Source: Shewanella corallii
GTDB lineage: Bacteria > Pseudomonadota > Gammaproteobacteria > Enterobacterales > Shewanellaceae
NCBI RefSeq assembly: GCF_023349125.1
Contig: NZ_JAKIKT010000004.1
Coordinates: 124,001-188,000, forward strand
DNA length: 64,000 nt
Direction of reading: 5' to 3'
The notes beneath the pieces are model-generated. The model worked only from the letters and a program-made list of their open reading frames with translations, searched no databases and was not told where the DNA came from. Positions within the stretch are counted from its first letter, which is position 1. Every line of letters starts with the position of its first letter. A program made the position numbers and the translations under genes. Positions 49,106-58,843 of the stretch are shown in pieces.

Positions 49106-49752
49106 GGCGCCTCCATTCCAGCATGTTGCCAGTGTTGATTAACCGAGTTCTTACCGCAGCTGCTGTGCCTCCTTTTCCACATTTTTGTCGTCGGGACAAA
49201 TGTTTACTTTATGTTAATAGTGGCATCAATACGGCCAAAGCTCAACTGACTTTTCACTCGGTACATCTCAGTTTAGTGTCACCTATATGACAACAAGATG
49301 ACTGCCAGACTGAGGCAGACAAAACTCCTTTCAGCTGTAATTTGCAAAGCTTCATTTGTAATCTCTGCCAATGGGATTTAGTCTGGATCTCCGCCCGTAA
49401 TATCTCCCCAGCGGAGGCTATCTGGTATGTGTTTCCCAGTCAGCACTTTGCGGTTTCAACCGCCAATTTCCATGTCGTTGATCTGTCAGCAATCTGCAGT
49501 GACCTGTCGGCAATGTCCTCCTGCAGACAACTCAGTTTCCCTGACCCGACCAAGACAAAATCAGTCGAATGCATGGCCAGTGCATCTTTTTTATGAAGCC
49601 TACAAATTCCTCAAAGCCCGATTTGACCGCAGTTCTTTGCTGTCAGCCCGGTTTTGGAGTGGATTTAGCCGTGGTCGCCGACTTGTATCCCCAAGTGGCT
49701 TGGGTATACCATACGCGCCCTTTGTGAAATGTGCCGGAGAAAAGAGTTAGTT
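49106..49752. other. 647-bp divergent intergenic region upstream of rapA
   Basis: No credible gene; short frames here have no ribosome site. It must hold the promoters of the PIN-PhoH gene and rapA; a candidate rapA promoter is at 49683-49710. Confidence 0.45.
49683..49710 (+). promoter_or_regulatory. Candidate sigma-70 promoter of rapA
   Basis: TTGTAT (-35), 16-bp spacer, TATACC (-10), 43 bp upstream of the rapA start. Two mismatches per box, so only a candidate. Confidence 0.35.
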
Positions 49753-52659
49753 ATGCCGTTCGCCTTAGGTCAACGCTGGATCAGCGATACAGAATCAGAA
49801 CTGGGATTGGGGACCGTGGTACAGGTTGAAGGCCGCATGGTCACAGTCCTGTTTCCGGCCACGGGTGAGAACCGCATGTTCGCCCGCACCGATGCCCCCC
49901 TTACCCGTGTGATTTACAACCCGGGTGACGACGTGGAAAGTCATGAAGGCTGGACACTGAAGATCGACTCCGTTGAGGAAAAGGACGGCCTTGTTTTCTA
50001 CTTCGGCACCCGCAGTGACAACGGTGAAACCATCGAGCTGCGTGAAACTCTGCTGAATCACAATATTCGCTTTAATAAGCCTCAGGACCGCCTGTTTGCC
50101 GGCCAGATTGATCGTCTGGACCGCTTTACCATGCGTTACAAGAGCCAGCTGCTGCGTCACCAATTGGCCAGCTCAGACGTACTGGGACTGCAGGGCCCGC
50201 GTGTCGGCCTTATTCCTCACCAGCTGTGGATTGCCCATGAAGTGGGTCGCCGCTTCGCTCCGCGGGTTTTGCTGGCTGATGAAGTCGGCCTGGGTAAGAC
50301 CATTGAAGCCGGTTTGATTATCCACCAGCAATTGATGACAGGTCGCGCCGAGCGCGTGCTGATTATCGTACCAGATACCCTGCGTCATCAGTGGCTGGTT
50401 GAGATGCTGCGCCGCTTTAACCTGCGCTTCGCCGTGTTCGACGAAGATCGCTGTGTTGAGGCTTTCGCCGAGCATGACAATCCTTTCTACACTGAGCAGC
50501 TGGTGATCTGTTCACTGGAACTGCTGCGCAAGAAACGCCGCCTTGAGCAGGCATTGGACGCTGACTGGGATCTGATGGTTGTGGATGAAGCCCACCACCT
50601 GGAATGGTCTGAAGATGAACCAAGCCGCGCCTACCAAACTGTCGAATCACTGGCAGAAGTGGTTCCGGGCGTACTGCTGCTGACAGCGACCCCAGATCAG
50701 CTGGGTCATCAAAGTCACTTTGCTCGCTTGCGCCTGCTGGACCCGGATCGTTTCTACGATTACGAAGCCTTTATCAAAGAGGAAGACAGCTACAAAGAAG
50801 TTGCCGAAGCCGCAGAAGCGCTGGCTGGTGATGAGAGGCTGTCTGACACCGCCATTAACAGCCTGACTGAGCTGCTGGGAGAGAAAGATATCGCCCCGGC
50901 AATCCGTATGATCCAGGCAGATGAAGTGGACGTGGAGATGAAAGAGGCTGCCCGCCGCGAACTGCTGCAGGAGCTGCTGGACCGTCACGGTACTGGCCGC
51001 GTGCTATACCGTAACAGCCGCGCTTCGGTAAAAGGCTTCCCACAACGTATTTTCCACCCTCATCCGCACGCCATGCCACAGGAGTATGTCACTGCAGCCC
51101 GGGTTAACTCCATGATGGGCGGCTATCGTAGCCTGCAGCAAAAGATCTCTATGGCACTGGCACCTGAAAAGATGTACCAGGAGTTCGATGAGAACAATGC
51201 CGGATGGTGGAAGTTCGATCCACGTGTGGATTGGCTGATCGATTTCCTCAAGAACAATCGTTCCAAGAAGGTGCTGATTATCGCCAGCCAGGCAGAGACC
51301 GCTCTGGCGCTGGAAGAGGCCCTGCGTACCCGTGAAGGTATTCAGGCCACAGTATTCCACGAAGGCATGTCCATTATTGAGCGCGACAAGGCCGGTGCCT
51401 ACTTCGCTCAGGAGGAGGGTGGCGCCCAGGCACTGATCTGTTCTGAAATTGGCTCTGAGGGTCGTAACTTCCAGTTTGCCAGCCATCTGGTGCTGTTTGA
51501 CCTGCCACTCAACCCGGACCTGCTGGAGCAGCGTATCGGTCGTCTGGACCGTATCGGTCAGAAGAACGATGTGCAGATCCACCTGCCATACCTGACAGGC
51601 ACGGCTCAGGAGCGTCTGCTGACCTGGTATCACCAGGGGTTGAATGCCTTTGAACTGACCTGTCCAAGTGGCCATGTGCTCTTCAGCGAATTCGAAGAGG
51701 AGCTGGTTAAGGTTCTGATTGAAGATGATGCAGATGCCATGACCAATCTGCTGAACCACACCCAGAGCCGCTACAAAGAGCTGAAGCAGGCAATGGAGCA
51801 GGGCCGCGACAAGCTGCTGGAGATCAACTCTCACGGTGGTCACCGTGCACAGGAGCTGGTTGAGCGTCTGTCCAGTCGTGACAATGATACAGGCCTGATT
51901 GGCGCGGTTATCCGCCTGTGGGACATTATCGGTGTCGATCAGGAAGACAGTGGCGAGAACACCATTATCCTGCGTCCAAGTGAGCATATGATGTTCCCAA
52001 CCTATCCGGGTCTGCCGGAGGATGGCATCACAGTGACCTTCGACCGTGATACGGCTCTGTCTCGTGACGATATTGCGCTGATCACCCAGGAGCACCCTCT
52101 GGTACAGACGGCACTGGATCTGATCACAGGTTCAGAAACCGGCAGCACCAGTGTGGCTGTGCTGAAGAACAAGGCGCTGCCAGCCGGTACCCTGTTCCTT
52201 GAACTGGTCTATCTGGCTGAAGCCTCTGCGCCGAAAGCCAGTCAGGTACACAGATACTTGCCACCGACACCTATCCGGGTGCTGCTGGATAAGACAGGTA
52301 ACAACCTGTCTGCCAACGTTAACTATGACAACTTTGACCGTCAGCTGAGTGCGGTTAACCGTCATATCGGCAGTAAGCTGGTCAACGCTTCTCAGACTCT
52401 GATGCACCCACTGCTGGCCAAAGCTGATGAAGTGGCCAAGGTTGAGCTGGACACCCTGCTGGACGGTGCCCGTGACACCATGACTACTCAGCTGACCGCT
52501 GAGCTGGAACGTCTGGAAGCGCTGAAAGCCGTTAACCCGAACATCCGTGAAGAAGAGCTGGACTATCTGCGTGATCAGATGGTTGAGCTGAAACGCTATC
52601 TGGATGATTGTGCCCTGCAGCTGGACGCTATTCGTCTGGTACTGGTCAGCCACGCCTGA
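49753..52659 (+). CDS. rapA: RNA polymerase-associated ATPase RapA (HepA)
   Basis: 968 aa, identical in length to E. coli RapA. Swi2/Snf2 motor with Walker [16 protein letters not shown] and DEAH-box [11 protein letters not shown], then the helicase C-terminal lobe ([36 protein letters not shown]). The N-terminal Tudor-like part ([20 protein letters not shown]) is the family start, which fixes ATG 49753. It recycles RNA polymerase from post-termination complexes. Confidence 0.98.
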   Translation: MPFALGQRWISDTESELGLGTVVQVEGRMVTVLFPATGENRMFARTDAPLTRVIYNPGDDVESHEGWTLKIDSVEEKDGLVFYFGTRSDNGETIELRETLLNHNIRFNKPQDRLFAGQIDRLDRFTMRYKSQLLRHQLASSDVLGLQGPRVGLIPHQLWIAHEVGRRFAPRVLLADEVGLGKTIEAGLIIHQQLMTGRAERVLIIVPDTLRHQWLVEMLRRFNLRFAVFDEDRCVEAFAEHDNPFYTEQLVICSLELLRKKRRLEQALDADWDLMVVDEAHHLEWSEDEPSRAYQTVESLAEVVPGVLLLTATPDQLGHQSHFARLRLLDPDRFYDYEAFIKEEDSYKEVAEAAEALAGDERLSDTAINSLTELLGEKDIAPAIRMIQADEVDVEMKEAARRELLQELLDRHGTGRVLYRNSRASVKGFPQRIFHPHPHAMPQEYVTAARVNSMMGGYRSLQQKISMALAPEKMYQEFDENNAGWWKFDPRVDWLIDFLKNNRSKKVLIIASQAETALALEEALRTREGIQATVFHEGMSIIERDKAGAYFAQEEGGAQALICSEIGSEGRNFQFASHLVLFDLPLNPDLLEQRIGRLDRIGQKNDVQIHLPYLTGTAQERLLTWYHQGLNAFELTCPSGHVLFSEFEEELVKVLIEDDADAMTNLLNHTQSRYKELKQAMEQGRDKLLEINSHGGHRAQELVERLSSRDNDTGLIGAVIRLWDIIGVDQEDSGENTIILRPSEHMMFPTYPGLPEDGITVTFDRDTALSRDDIALITQEHPLVQTALDLITGSETGSTSVAVLKNKALPAGTLFLELVYLAEASAPKASQVHRYLPPTPIRVLLDKTGNNLSANVNYDNFDRQLSAVNRHIGSKLVNASQTLMHPLLAKADEVAKVELDTLLDGARDTMTTQLTAELERLEALKAVNPNIREEELDYLRDQMVELKRYLDDCALQLDAIRLVLVSHA

Positions 52660-52674
52660 TCTTCGCATTAAAAG

Positions 52675-52700
52675 AGCCCTGCCCTGCGCAGGGCTTTTTC
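52675..52700 (+). terminator. Rho-independent terminator of rapA
   Basis: AGCCCTGC, CCTGC loop, GCAGGGCT, TTTTT; 15 bp after the rapA stop. Confidence 0.9.
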
Positions 52701-52797
52701 CTATTTGTGCCGCTATTCTTGATATACTCAATCGAAGGGAATGACTCCCGCCAACGCCTGTTGGGCTTTTCTGGAAATCATGTACAAGGATTTTTAC

Positions 52798-53667
52798 GTG
52801 CTCAGATCCACCTTTGCCTTTGTGTTGTCGACTCTGTTGTTATCGAGTGGCCACGCCGAGACCCTCAGCTATCAGCCCGCCACAGCGCAGCCGGGCTATG
52901 GCTATCTGCCCGATGATGAACTGCACGCCATCGATGTGGATGGACAGGCACAACAGGTGCTGGTCAGGGCATGGGAAGGCAAACATCAATATGGCGCAGT
53001 CATACTGCTGGCCAACCCAGGTCAGGTGCCTGACACGCCGGGTCTGATCGCCCACCTGCGACGTTCACTCAACCCTGATGGCTGGGCCAGCCTTAACCTC
53101 ACCTCCCCGACTCCGCTGCCCAGAGCCAGTTTCTCCACCACAGCGGAATCCATTGCCAAAGCCGGAGAAGGCCAGCTTGAGTTGGCTTCGGTCAGCGCCA
53201 CACCAGGTTTCACCCAGCAGCAAATGAGGGAGTTTATTGAAGACAGGCAAAAGAGTGTCACCGCCTCGCTGGCACAACTGGACACCATAGGCAGTGAGTA
53301 TCCCGGAAAGCGTGTGTTGGTGGTCAGCAACCAGACGGCAGCTATGGTGATAGAGCTGCTGCATTCCAAGCAGATGAATACGCCGGATCTGCTGGTCGTA
53401 TTCAATCCCTTTTTGCCGGAGAAAAAATCCAATTCGGCACTGGTTAAAGCGCTGGCGGAACTGGAGATACCTGTGCTGGATATTCAGTCTCCTGATGGCC
53501 ACCCCGCCTCCCGGGAAACCCTGGCCCAAAGAAGCAATCTTACCCGCACCAAGGGACCAGCCAAATATCGCCAGCTCAAGCTGTCTCTCAACCTGGATCT
53601 GCCCAGCAGTTGGCAGCATGCCTCCAAAGCGATTAAAGGGTTTGCCTACACCAGCCTGATCCGCTGA
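52798..53667 (+). CDS. DUF3530 family exported protein
   Basis: 289 aa from GTG 52798, chosen because AAGGA lies 7 bases upstream and the resulting N-terminus is a clean signal peptide (LRSTFAFVLSTLLLSSGHA). The longer start at 52741 would bury it. The rest follows the DUF3530 alpha/beta-hydrolase-like layout: GAVILLANPGQVPDTPGLI, then DGWASLNLTSP, KRVLVVSNQTAAMVIELL and LLVVFNPFLP. The nucleophile elbow reads SNQTA instead of GxSxG, so catalysis is doubtful. Periplasmic. Zero-gap convergent with the crotonase gene. Confidence 0.85.
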   Translation: MLRSTFAFVLSTLLLSSGHAETLSYQPATAQPGYGYLPDDELHAIDVDGQAQQVLVRAWEGKHQYGAVILLANPGQVPDTPGLIAHLRRSLNPDGWASLNLTSPTPLPRASFSTTAESIAKAGEGQLELASVSATPGFTQQQMREFIEDRQKSVTASLAQLDTIGSEYPGKRVLVVSNQTAAMVIELLHSKQMNTPDLLVVFNPFLPEKKSNSALVKALAELEIPVLDIQSPDGHPASRETLAQRSNLTRTKGPAKYRQLKLSLNLDLPSSWQHASKAIKGFAYTSLIR

Positions 53668-54471
53668 TTACCAGCTCTGACGTTGAGACCAGGCCTTATC
53701 CGGGTCTTTGGTTTGACGCCTGGCCGCTATCTTACTGTTACGCCCTGCAAGCAAACGGATTTGATACCAGGACTCTCTCGCCAGCAGACTCCTGACGCCG
53801 GCCAGCCAACTCCTGTGGGTACTGTGTTTAATTGCCGCGGCCGCATCGGGTGAGGTTTGCCTGATTCTGTCTGCCATGGCCAGGGCCTCTGCGCCGGGCT
53901 GCTCATAAACCCGGGTGATAAGCCCATACTCTGCAGCCTGCTGCGCCGACAATATCTCTGCCGTCAGCGTCAGCTCCAGTGCCTTGTCTCTTGGAAGTAT
54001 GCTGCGCAACATTGCCAGTCCGGCCATATCCGGCACCAGCCCCCATTTGGCCTCCATAATGGAGAAGTCACTGCCCGGCGAGGCGTAACGCATATCAGCG
54101 CCAAGGGCGATCTGCATACCTCCGCCATAACAGTGACCTTCAAGCACGGCAATGACAGGAACCGGCAAGCGCTGCCAGCCAATGGAGACTCGCTGAGCCA
54201 GATTGGCATTACCCGGCAACCACTTAAACAGTAGCCTAACCGCCTGCATAGGTTGTTTCATCACGCTTTTTACATCCAACCCGGAACTGAAGTTACCTCC
54301 TGCCCCGGTCAGAATAACGGCTCGAATACTGGAGTCCCGGCGGATCTGTCGCTGCGCCTCACAGATATCGAGGAACATCTGAAAGTTAAGAGCATTGAAT
54401 TTCTCAGGCCTGTTAAGGGTAACGAAGGCGATCTGGTCTTTGACTTCAAAAGCCACGTACTTCAATGACAT
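53668..54471 (-). CDS. Crotonase (enoyl-CoA hydratase/isomerase) family protein
   Basis: 267 aa. Oxyanion-hole segments FSSGLDVKS and GHCYGGGMQIALGAD. By eye alignment with rat hydratase, the Glu144 position is Gln (GGMQIAL) while the Glu164 position is kept (MEAKWG), and an Asp follows eight residues on (VPDMAG), as in dienoyl-CoA isomerases. It is therefore more likely an isomerase or non-hydratase crotonase than a classic hydratase. ATG 54471 has GGAGA. No beta-oxidation neighbours. Confidence 0.9.
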   Translation of the reverse strand: MSLKYVAFEVKDQIAFVTLNRPEKFNALNFQMFLDICEAQRQIRRDSSIRAVILTGAGGNFSSGLDVKSVMKQPMQAVRLLFKWLPGNANLAQRVSIGWQRLPVPVIAVLEGHCYGGGMQIALGADMRYASPGSDFSIMEAKWGLVPDMAGLAMLRSILPRDKALELTLTAEILSAQQAAEYGLITRVYEQPGAEALAMADRIRQTSPDAAAAIKHSTHRSWLAGVRSLLARESWYQIRLLAGRNSKIAARRQTKDPDKAWSQRQSW

Positions 54472-54697
54472 AGGGTTCTCCTACCGGGCTGGATTGGCCA
54501 CAGTAGAACGATTTGAATACAAAATGCAAAGACTTTGTTAAACTGCCGCGCTTCAGCAGCACCACAAGGGTAAATTAGAGGGGCCTTAATTTACCGCCGT
54601 TTGCACTGAGTCCGGCCCGGAAAATAGTCGAAAGTCCGTCAAGTCTCGAAATCGGTGTTAGGCTTGTTATAACGGGCAAAGCAGGGATAAGGGAGCT

Positions 54698-55723
54698 ATG
54701 GCGACTCAGATATTGATATGCGACGACTCAGCGATGGCGAGAAAGCAGATGGCCCGCAGTCTGCCGCCAGAATGGGAGGTCGAGGTAAACTATGCCGCCA
54801 ATGGCCAGGAGGGCATTACTGCCATCCGTGAAGGCAAAGGCGAGATTGTATTTCTCGATCTGAATATGCCAGTCATGGACGGCTACCAGGTGCTGACCCA
54901 GGTGCAGCAGCAGGACCTGCCCGCCATGATTATCGTCGTCTCAGGTGATATTCAAGCCAAAGCCCACGAAAGAGTTAAAGCCCTCGGCGCCATAGATTTT
55001 ATCCAGAAGCCAGTTAACCTCGATGCGATACGTACCCTGCTGATCAACTACGGCATTCTGGTGCCCGAAGAGACCCCGGTTGTTGAACAGACTGAACAAC
55101 TGACCAAGGCCGACGATGACTCCCCTTTTGTAAAAGTTGACCTGCGCGACGCCTGCCAGGAGGTGGCCAATGTCGCTATGGGCCAGGCTGCAGACTTACT
55201 CGCCAAATTGCTGGATGTATTCGTCAAACTCCCCATCCCCAACGTCAATGTGCTGGAAACCAGCGAACTGACAATGGCCCTCAAATCTGTTGAGCATGAA
55301 AATAAAGCCTCCGCTTTATGTCAGGGCTTTATCGCTGCGGGCGTCGCAGGAGAAGCCCTGCTGATGTTTTACGACGGTAGCTTTGAGGAGATGGCCAAGT
55401 TAATGGGACTGGATAACCCCCAGGACCCCGACACAGAAATTGAAGTGCTGATGGACACAGGCAATGTACTTGTAGGCGCATTTTTGCGCGGTGTGTTTGA
55501 ACAACTGCATATGAGCTATAGCCAGTCTCACCCCGTTGTGTTGGGGCGACACTGCAATGTGTCAGAGCTTATCAATGCCAGAATCAACAAATGGCAACGC
55601 ACCCTGGCGATGGAAATCAATTATCAGATAGAGAGCTACAATATTCGCTGTGATCTGCTGTTGTTGTTCACCGAAGACTCCATTCCCACCTTGAATACCA
55701 AGCTCAGTTATCTGCTGGATTAA
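54698..55723 (+). CDS. Response regulator fused to a CheC/CheX-type phosphatase domain
   Basis: 341 aa. Receiver domain 1-120 with phospho-acceptor D54 (FLDLNMPVMDG), acidic pair D9/D10, S82 and K104. The C-terminal part (about 145-340) carries two CheC-type phosphatase motifs D/S-x3-E-x2-N-x22-P: D151-E155-N158-P181 is canonical; the second reads E249-D253-N256-P279 with Asp in the Glu position. CheC/CheX dephosphorylate CheY-P. The fusion could regulate its own receiver or another one. It is followed 17 bp later by a diguanylate cyclase, suggesting a link between receiver phosphorylation and c-di-GMP. No chemotaxis genes nearby. Confidence 0.88.
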   Translation: MATQILICDDSAMARKQMARSLPPEWEVEVNYAANGQEGITAIREGKGEIVFLDLNMPVMDGYQVLTQVQQQDLPAMIIVVSGDIQAKAHERVKALGAIDFIQKPVNLDAIRTLLINYGILVPEETPVVEQTEQLTKADDDSPFVKVDLRDACQEVANVAMGQAADLLAKLLDVFVKLPIPNVNVLETSELTMALKSVEHENKASALCQGFIAAGVAGEALLMFYDGSFEEMAKLMGLDNPQDPDTEIEVLMDTGNVLVGAFLRGVFEQLHMSYSQSHPVVLGRHCNVSELINARINKWQRTLAMEINYQIESYNIRCDLLLLFTEDSIPTLNTKLSYLLD

Positions 55724-55740
55724 AGACGTCAGGAAGCCCT

Positions 55741-56703
55741 ATGCCTAATCAAATGAATGAACTGCACCGGCTGATCGAAATGGTCCAAACCATTGAAGTG
55801 GGTCTGGTGATGCTGGACAAAGATTATCGGGTGCAGCTGTGGAACGGCTTTATGGAGAACCACAGTGGCATCTCCCCCAATACCCTGCGTGACCGAAACC
55901 TGTTTGAATGCTTTCCTGAGCTGCATGAAGAGTGGTTGACGAAGAAAATGGAGGTGGTGTTAACCCTGCAAAACAGAGCCTTTATCAGCTGGGAGCAGAG
56001 ACCCTATATCTTCCGCTTTAAAAACTTCCGCCCCATTACCGGCCAGGCGGAGTTTATGTACCAGAATGTTACCCTGTTTTCCCTGTCATCACTGACTGGA
56101 GAAGTTACCCATATCTGTATGATCATCTACGATGTCACAGACGTTGCAGTGAACAAATTACAACTTAAAGAAGCCAATGCTGAGCTGGCTGAACTGAGCC
56201 AGATAGATGGCCTGACTAAACTCTATAACCGCAGACATTGGCAGGATTTGCTGAATCGGGAGTTTGAGCGCTACCAACGCTATCACGAGCATGCCAGTCT
56301 GGTGATGCTGGATATCGACTTCTTTAAGTCGATCAATGACAACTATGGTCATGTGGTCGGCGACCGGGCGATTCAGCATCTGGCCAGGTTGATCCAAGAC
56401 TCTCTGCGTGAAACCGATGTCGCAGGTAGATATGGCGGTGAGGAGTTTGGCATAGTCCTGCCCAATACAGATGCTGCCAGCGCCAGCCAGTTTGCGGAAA
56501 GACTGAGGCAGAAAGTGGAGCGTTCCCCACTGAAAGCGGAAGGACAGAATATTAAGTTCACTATCAGTGCTGGCATTTGCATGCTGGATAATGAGATAGC
56601 ACAGAACTCTGACTGGATCCGCCGGGCCGATGCTGCCCTGTATCGGGCTAAAGAAACAGGCCGTAACAATGTGCAGGTGTATTCAAAAGATGAGGATAGT
56701 TAG
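55741..56703 (+). CDS. PAS-GGDEF diguanylate cyclase
   Basis: 320 aa. PAS domain at about 10-130 (VGLVMLDKDYRVQLWN), short coiled linker 136-152, GGDEF domain 153-318 with LTKLYNRRHW, DIDFFKSINDNYGH and the active GGEEF (232-236). The inhibitory RxxD site is present as RETD (223-226), so product feedback is expected. It makes c-di-GMP. No membrane helix. It is in operon with the receiver-CheC protein. Confidence 0.95.
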   Translation: MPNQMNELHRLIEMVQTIEVGLVMLDKDYRVQLWNGFMENHSGISPNTLRDRNLFECFPELHEEWLTKKMEVVLTLQNRAFISWEQRPYIFRFKNFRPITGQAEFMYQNVTLFSLSSLTGEVTHICMIIYDVTDVAVNKLQLKEANAELAELSQIDGLTKLYNRRHWQDLLNREFERYQRYHEHASLVMLDIDFFKSINDNYGHVVGDRAIQHLARLIQDSLRETDVAGRYGGEEFGIVLPNTDAASASQFAERLRQKVERSPLKAEGQNIKFTISAGICMLDNEIAQNSDWIRRADAALYRAKETGRNNVQVYSKDEDS

Positions 56704-56743
56704 GATCTGTTGACCTTTGAAGAATTCAACCATGAAAGACCCT

Positions 56744-56774
56744 AGTAAAAAACCCGCCAGTTGGCGGGTTTTTA
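56744..56774. terminator. Bidirectional terminator
   Basis: AAAAACCCGCCA, GT, TGGCGGGTTTTT. It ends the cyclase operon on the plus strand and rraB on the minus strand. Confidence 0.9.
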
Positions 56775-56796
56775 ATATTCGTACCGAAGCGCAGGA

Positions 56797-57192
56797 TTAG
56801 TGCAGAGTCTCTTCGTCTTCGTCATCTTCCGGCATTTCGTCACCCACAAAGTAGGTGCCCCAACCGTCATAATCAACCTTCTGTTTGACTGCCAGGTTCA
56901 TCAGTTGCTCACAGGCCTGATCCAGCAGTTCCACTTCCAGACGATGGTTGGCAATGGCGTCAAAGCAGTACAGTGTGCTGCCATCTTCCAGCTCAATCTC
57001 TTCGGCGTCATTCACCTCAAAACCCAGCTTGAAGGCATCTACCGCAGCTTTTTCCAAACGGTCAAAGTTGGTACTGGAAAAGTGATGCTCAATCACATAT
57101 TCGGCATCAGGATCTGAACCATCATCCATCAGTGCCTGCACGATTTCGCGGTTCTCTTCCAACTGCTCTTGCAGCATACGTTCAATAGACAT
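56797..57192 (-). CDS. rraB: Ribonuclease E inhibitor RraB
   Basis: 131 aa from ATG 57192 (GGAGACGAG upstream; an in-frame ATG at 57204 is possible). Family signatures: [27 protein letters not shown], then [19 protein letters not shown] and YDGWGTYFV near the C-terminus, with the usual acidic tail. It binds RNase E and tunes mRNA decay. Confidence 0.95.
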   Translation of the reverse strand: MSIERMLQEQLEENREIVQALMDDGSDPDAEYVIEHHFSSTNFDRLEKAAVDAFKLGFEVNDAEEIELEDGSTLYCFDAIANHRLEVELLDQACEQLMNLAVKQKVDYDGWGTYFVGDEMPEDDEDEETLH

Positions 57193-57234
57193 GCTCGTCT
57201 CCATCTAAATCAACGGCCGGAGTATAACAAACTT

Positions 57235-57972
57235 CTACCCTTGGGCAGCAGTTTTACTCATCATGGCAGAAGCTTCCGCATTCAGCTGCGCCAACTTCTC
57301 TTCCATGATTTTGTGGACACGACCGGCAAGCTCTTTAACTGAGTCTTTGCCCAGACCTTTGGTCTCTACCGGGTCCATCACCTCAATAATCACTACACCA
57401 TTGTTCCAGCGGTTGAGGCGGATATCACTTTGGTTGGAAGCCAGTACAGGTACCATGGGCACACCGGCAGCAATAGCTGTGTGGAAAGCACCTGCCTTGA
57501 AAGGCAACAGACCACGGCCACGGCTGCGGGTCCCCTCAGGGAAAATCCACACAGACAGGCACTTTTCTTTGATCTTCTGAGCCGTCTTGGCCATGGTATC
57601 GAAGGCTTTGCTGCGGTTTTTGCGGTCGATAAGGATATTACCTGACAGCCAGTAAATCTGGCCGAACAGCGGCATCCACAGAATGCTCTTCTTCCCCAGA
57701 CTCACAGTTCCTTTTGGCACTGCGGCGGTGTGGGTGAACATGTCATAGTTGTTCTGGTGATTGGCCAGATAGACGCAAGGCCCCTTGGATTCCCCGGCTG
57801 GTCTGCGAACAATAACCTTAATACCCAAAACAGGCGCCACAGCTGAAAACAGCTTGGCGAACATATGTACATTGTCTCTGTGAAGCGGTCGTAGCAAGCA
57901 GTACAGGCCACCGAAAAGGAAAGCGAATACCAGCATAACAGCCAACAACAGACATCTGACGATTAACAGCAC
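57235..57972 (-). CDS. plsC: 1-acyl-sn-glycerol-3-phosphate acyltransferase
   Basis: 245 aa from GTG 57972, chosen because AGGAGA lies 7 bases upstream and the length then equals E. coli PlsC; the frame is open to 58029. Catalytic NHQNNYD (HX4D) and the acceptor-site FPEGTRSRGRGLLPFK and PIVPVLA-like segment are present. N-terminal membrane anchor. It makes phosphatidic acid from lysophosphatidate. Confidence 0.95.
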   Translation of the reverse strand: MLLIVRCLLLAVMLVFAFLFGGLYCLLRPLHRDNVHMFAKLFSAVAPVLGIKVIVRRPAGESKGPCVYLANHQNNYDMFTHTAAVPKGTVSLGKKSILWMPLFGQIYWLSGNILIDRKNRSKAFDTMAKTAQKIKEKCLSVWIFPEGTRSRGRGLLPFKAGAFHTAIAAGVPMVPVLASNQSDIRLNRWNNGVVIIEVMDPVETKGLGKDSVKELAGRVHKIMEEKLAQLNAEASAMMSKTAAQG

Positions 57973-58072
57973 GACAGTCTCCTGCAGAAAAATTGGCGAC
58001 AGTATAGCCAGCAACTCACTGTCGCTCAATCTTTTGATAACAGCTGTACGCTTAAATAACGTTCACTTCAAA

Positions 58073-58843
58073 TCAGGGTTTCAAGCCATTGATTAACTTG
58101 GAATAGGTCAGTCTGAACGCCAAAGCTGACAGCGCCAGAGTAACCACAATGGCAGCTCCGGCTGGCAGATCATAGCTGGCAGACAGCCAAAGTCCCAGTA
58201 AATAACCCACTGCCCCGACCAGATAAGCCCATGCCAATGCCCATTTCGATTCACACCTGTTGATGGCAAGTGCTGGTAATATCAGAGAACTGAACACCAG
58301 ATACACACCAACCAACTCAACCGACAGCGTAATCATCAGCGCAAACAGCAGATAGAAGCCCCGGCCCAACAATAACTGTGGACGCCAAAGCACTAATGCC
58401 AACACCAGTATTGAAGCTACGGCAGGCAGTATCAGTGTCGACCAATCGACCCAGAGGATCTGTCCTGACAATACCTGCTTCAGCAGTTCACCACCGTGGG
58501 GATCGTGGGACAGAATCAACATGGCAGACACTGCGGCCAGCACGTAGAAGCAACCGATCATCGCTTCCAGCTCCTGGGCCATATGCTTTTCCAGCCAGGC
58601 GATCAAACCTGCGGCCGCCAGTGCAAAGCACAAGGGCATCCACAGATTTGCCAGTGGCATATGTTCCATCTCGTGGCTCATATGCACCAGTACTGTACCC
58701 AAGGCAGCAACCTGAGCAATCGCCAGGTCGATAAAGATAATGCCGCGCTTGAGCACCTGGCGCCCCAGAATCACATGGGTTGAAAGGACCAAGATGCCGG
58801 CCACAAAGGCCGGCATCAGTACCTGAAGCATTTCTGCACTCAC
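58073..58843 (-). CDS. znuB: Metal ABC transporter permease (ZnuB-like)
   Basis: 256 aa with about eight membrane helices. LSTHVILGRQVLKRGIIFIDLAIAQVAALG is the family's signature region and QILWVDWSTLILPAV the second. It is the membrane channel of a zinc/manganese importer. The GTG start at 58843 overlaps the ZnuA stop (GTGA). The usual ATPase gene is missing: the next gene is plsC and nothing else in the window encodes a suitable ATPase. Confidence 0.9.
   Translation of the reverse strand: MSAEMLQVLMPAFVAGILVLSTHVILGRQVLKRGIIFIDLAIAQVAALGTVLVHMSHEMEHMPLANLWMPLCFALAAAGLIAWLEKHMAQELEAMIGCFYVLAAVSAMLILSHDPHGGELLKQVLSGQILWVDWSTLILPAVASILVLALVLWRPQLLLGRGFYLLFALMITLSVELVGVYLVFSSLILPALAINRCESKWALAWAYLVGAVGYLLGLWLSASYDLPAGAAIVVTLALSALAFRLTYSKLINGLKP

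Noticed and set aside
51004..52095. 363-codon open frame on the minus strand
   Set aside because: Antisense to rapA, a codon-biased gene with complete motifs.
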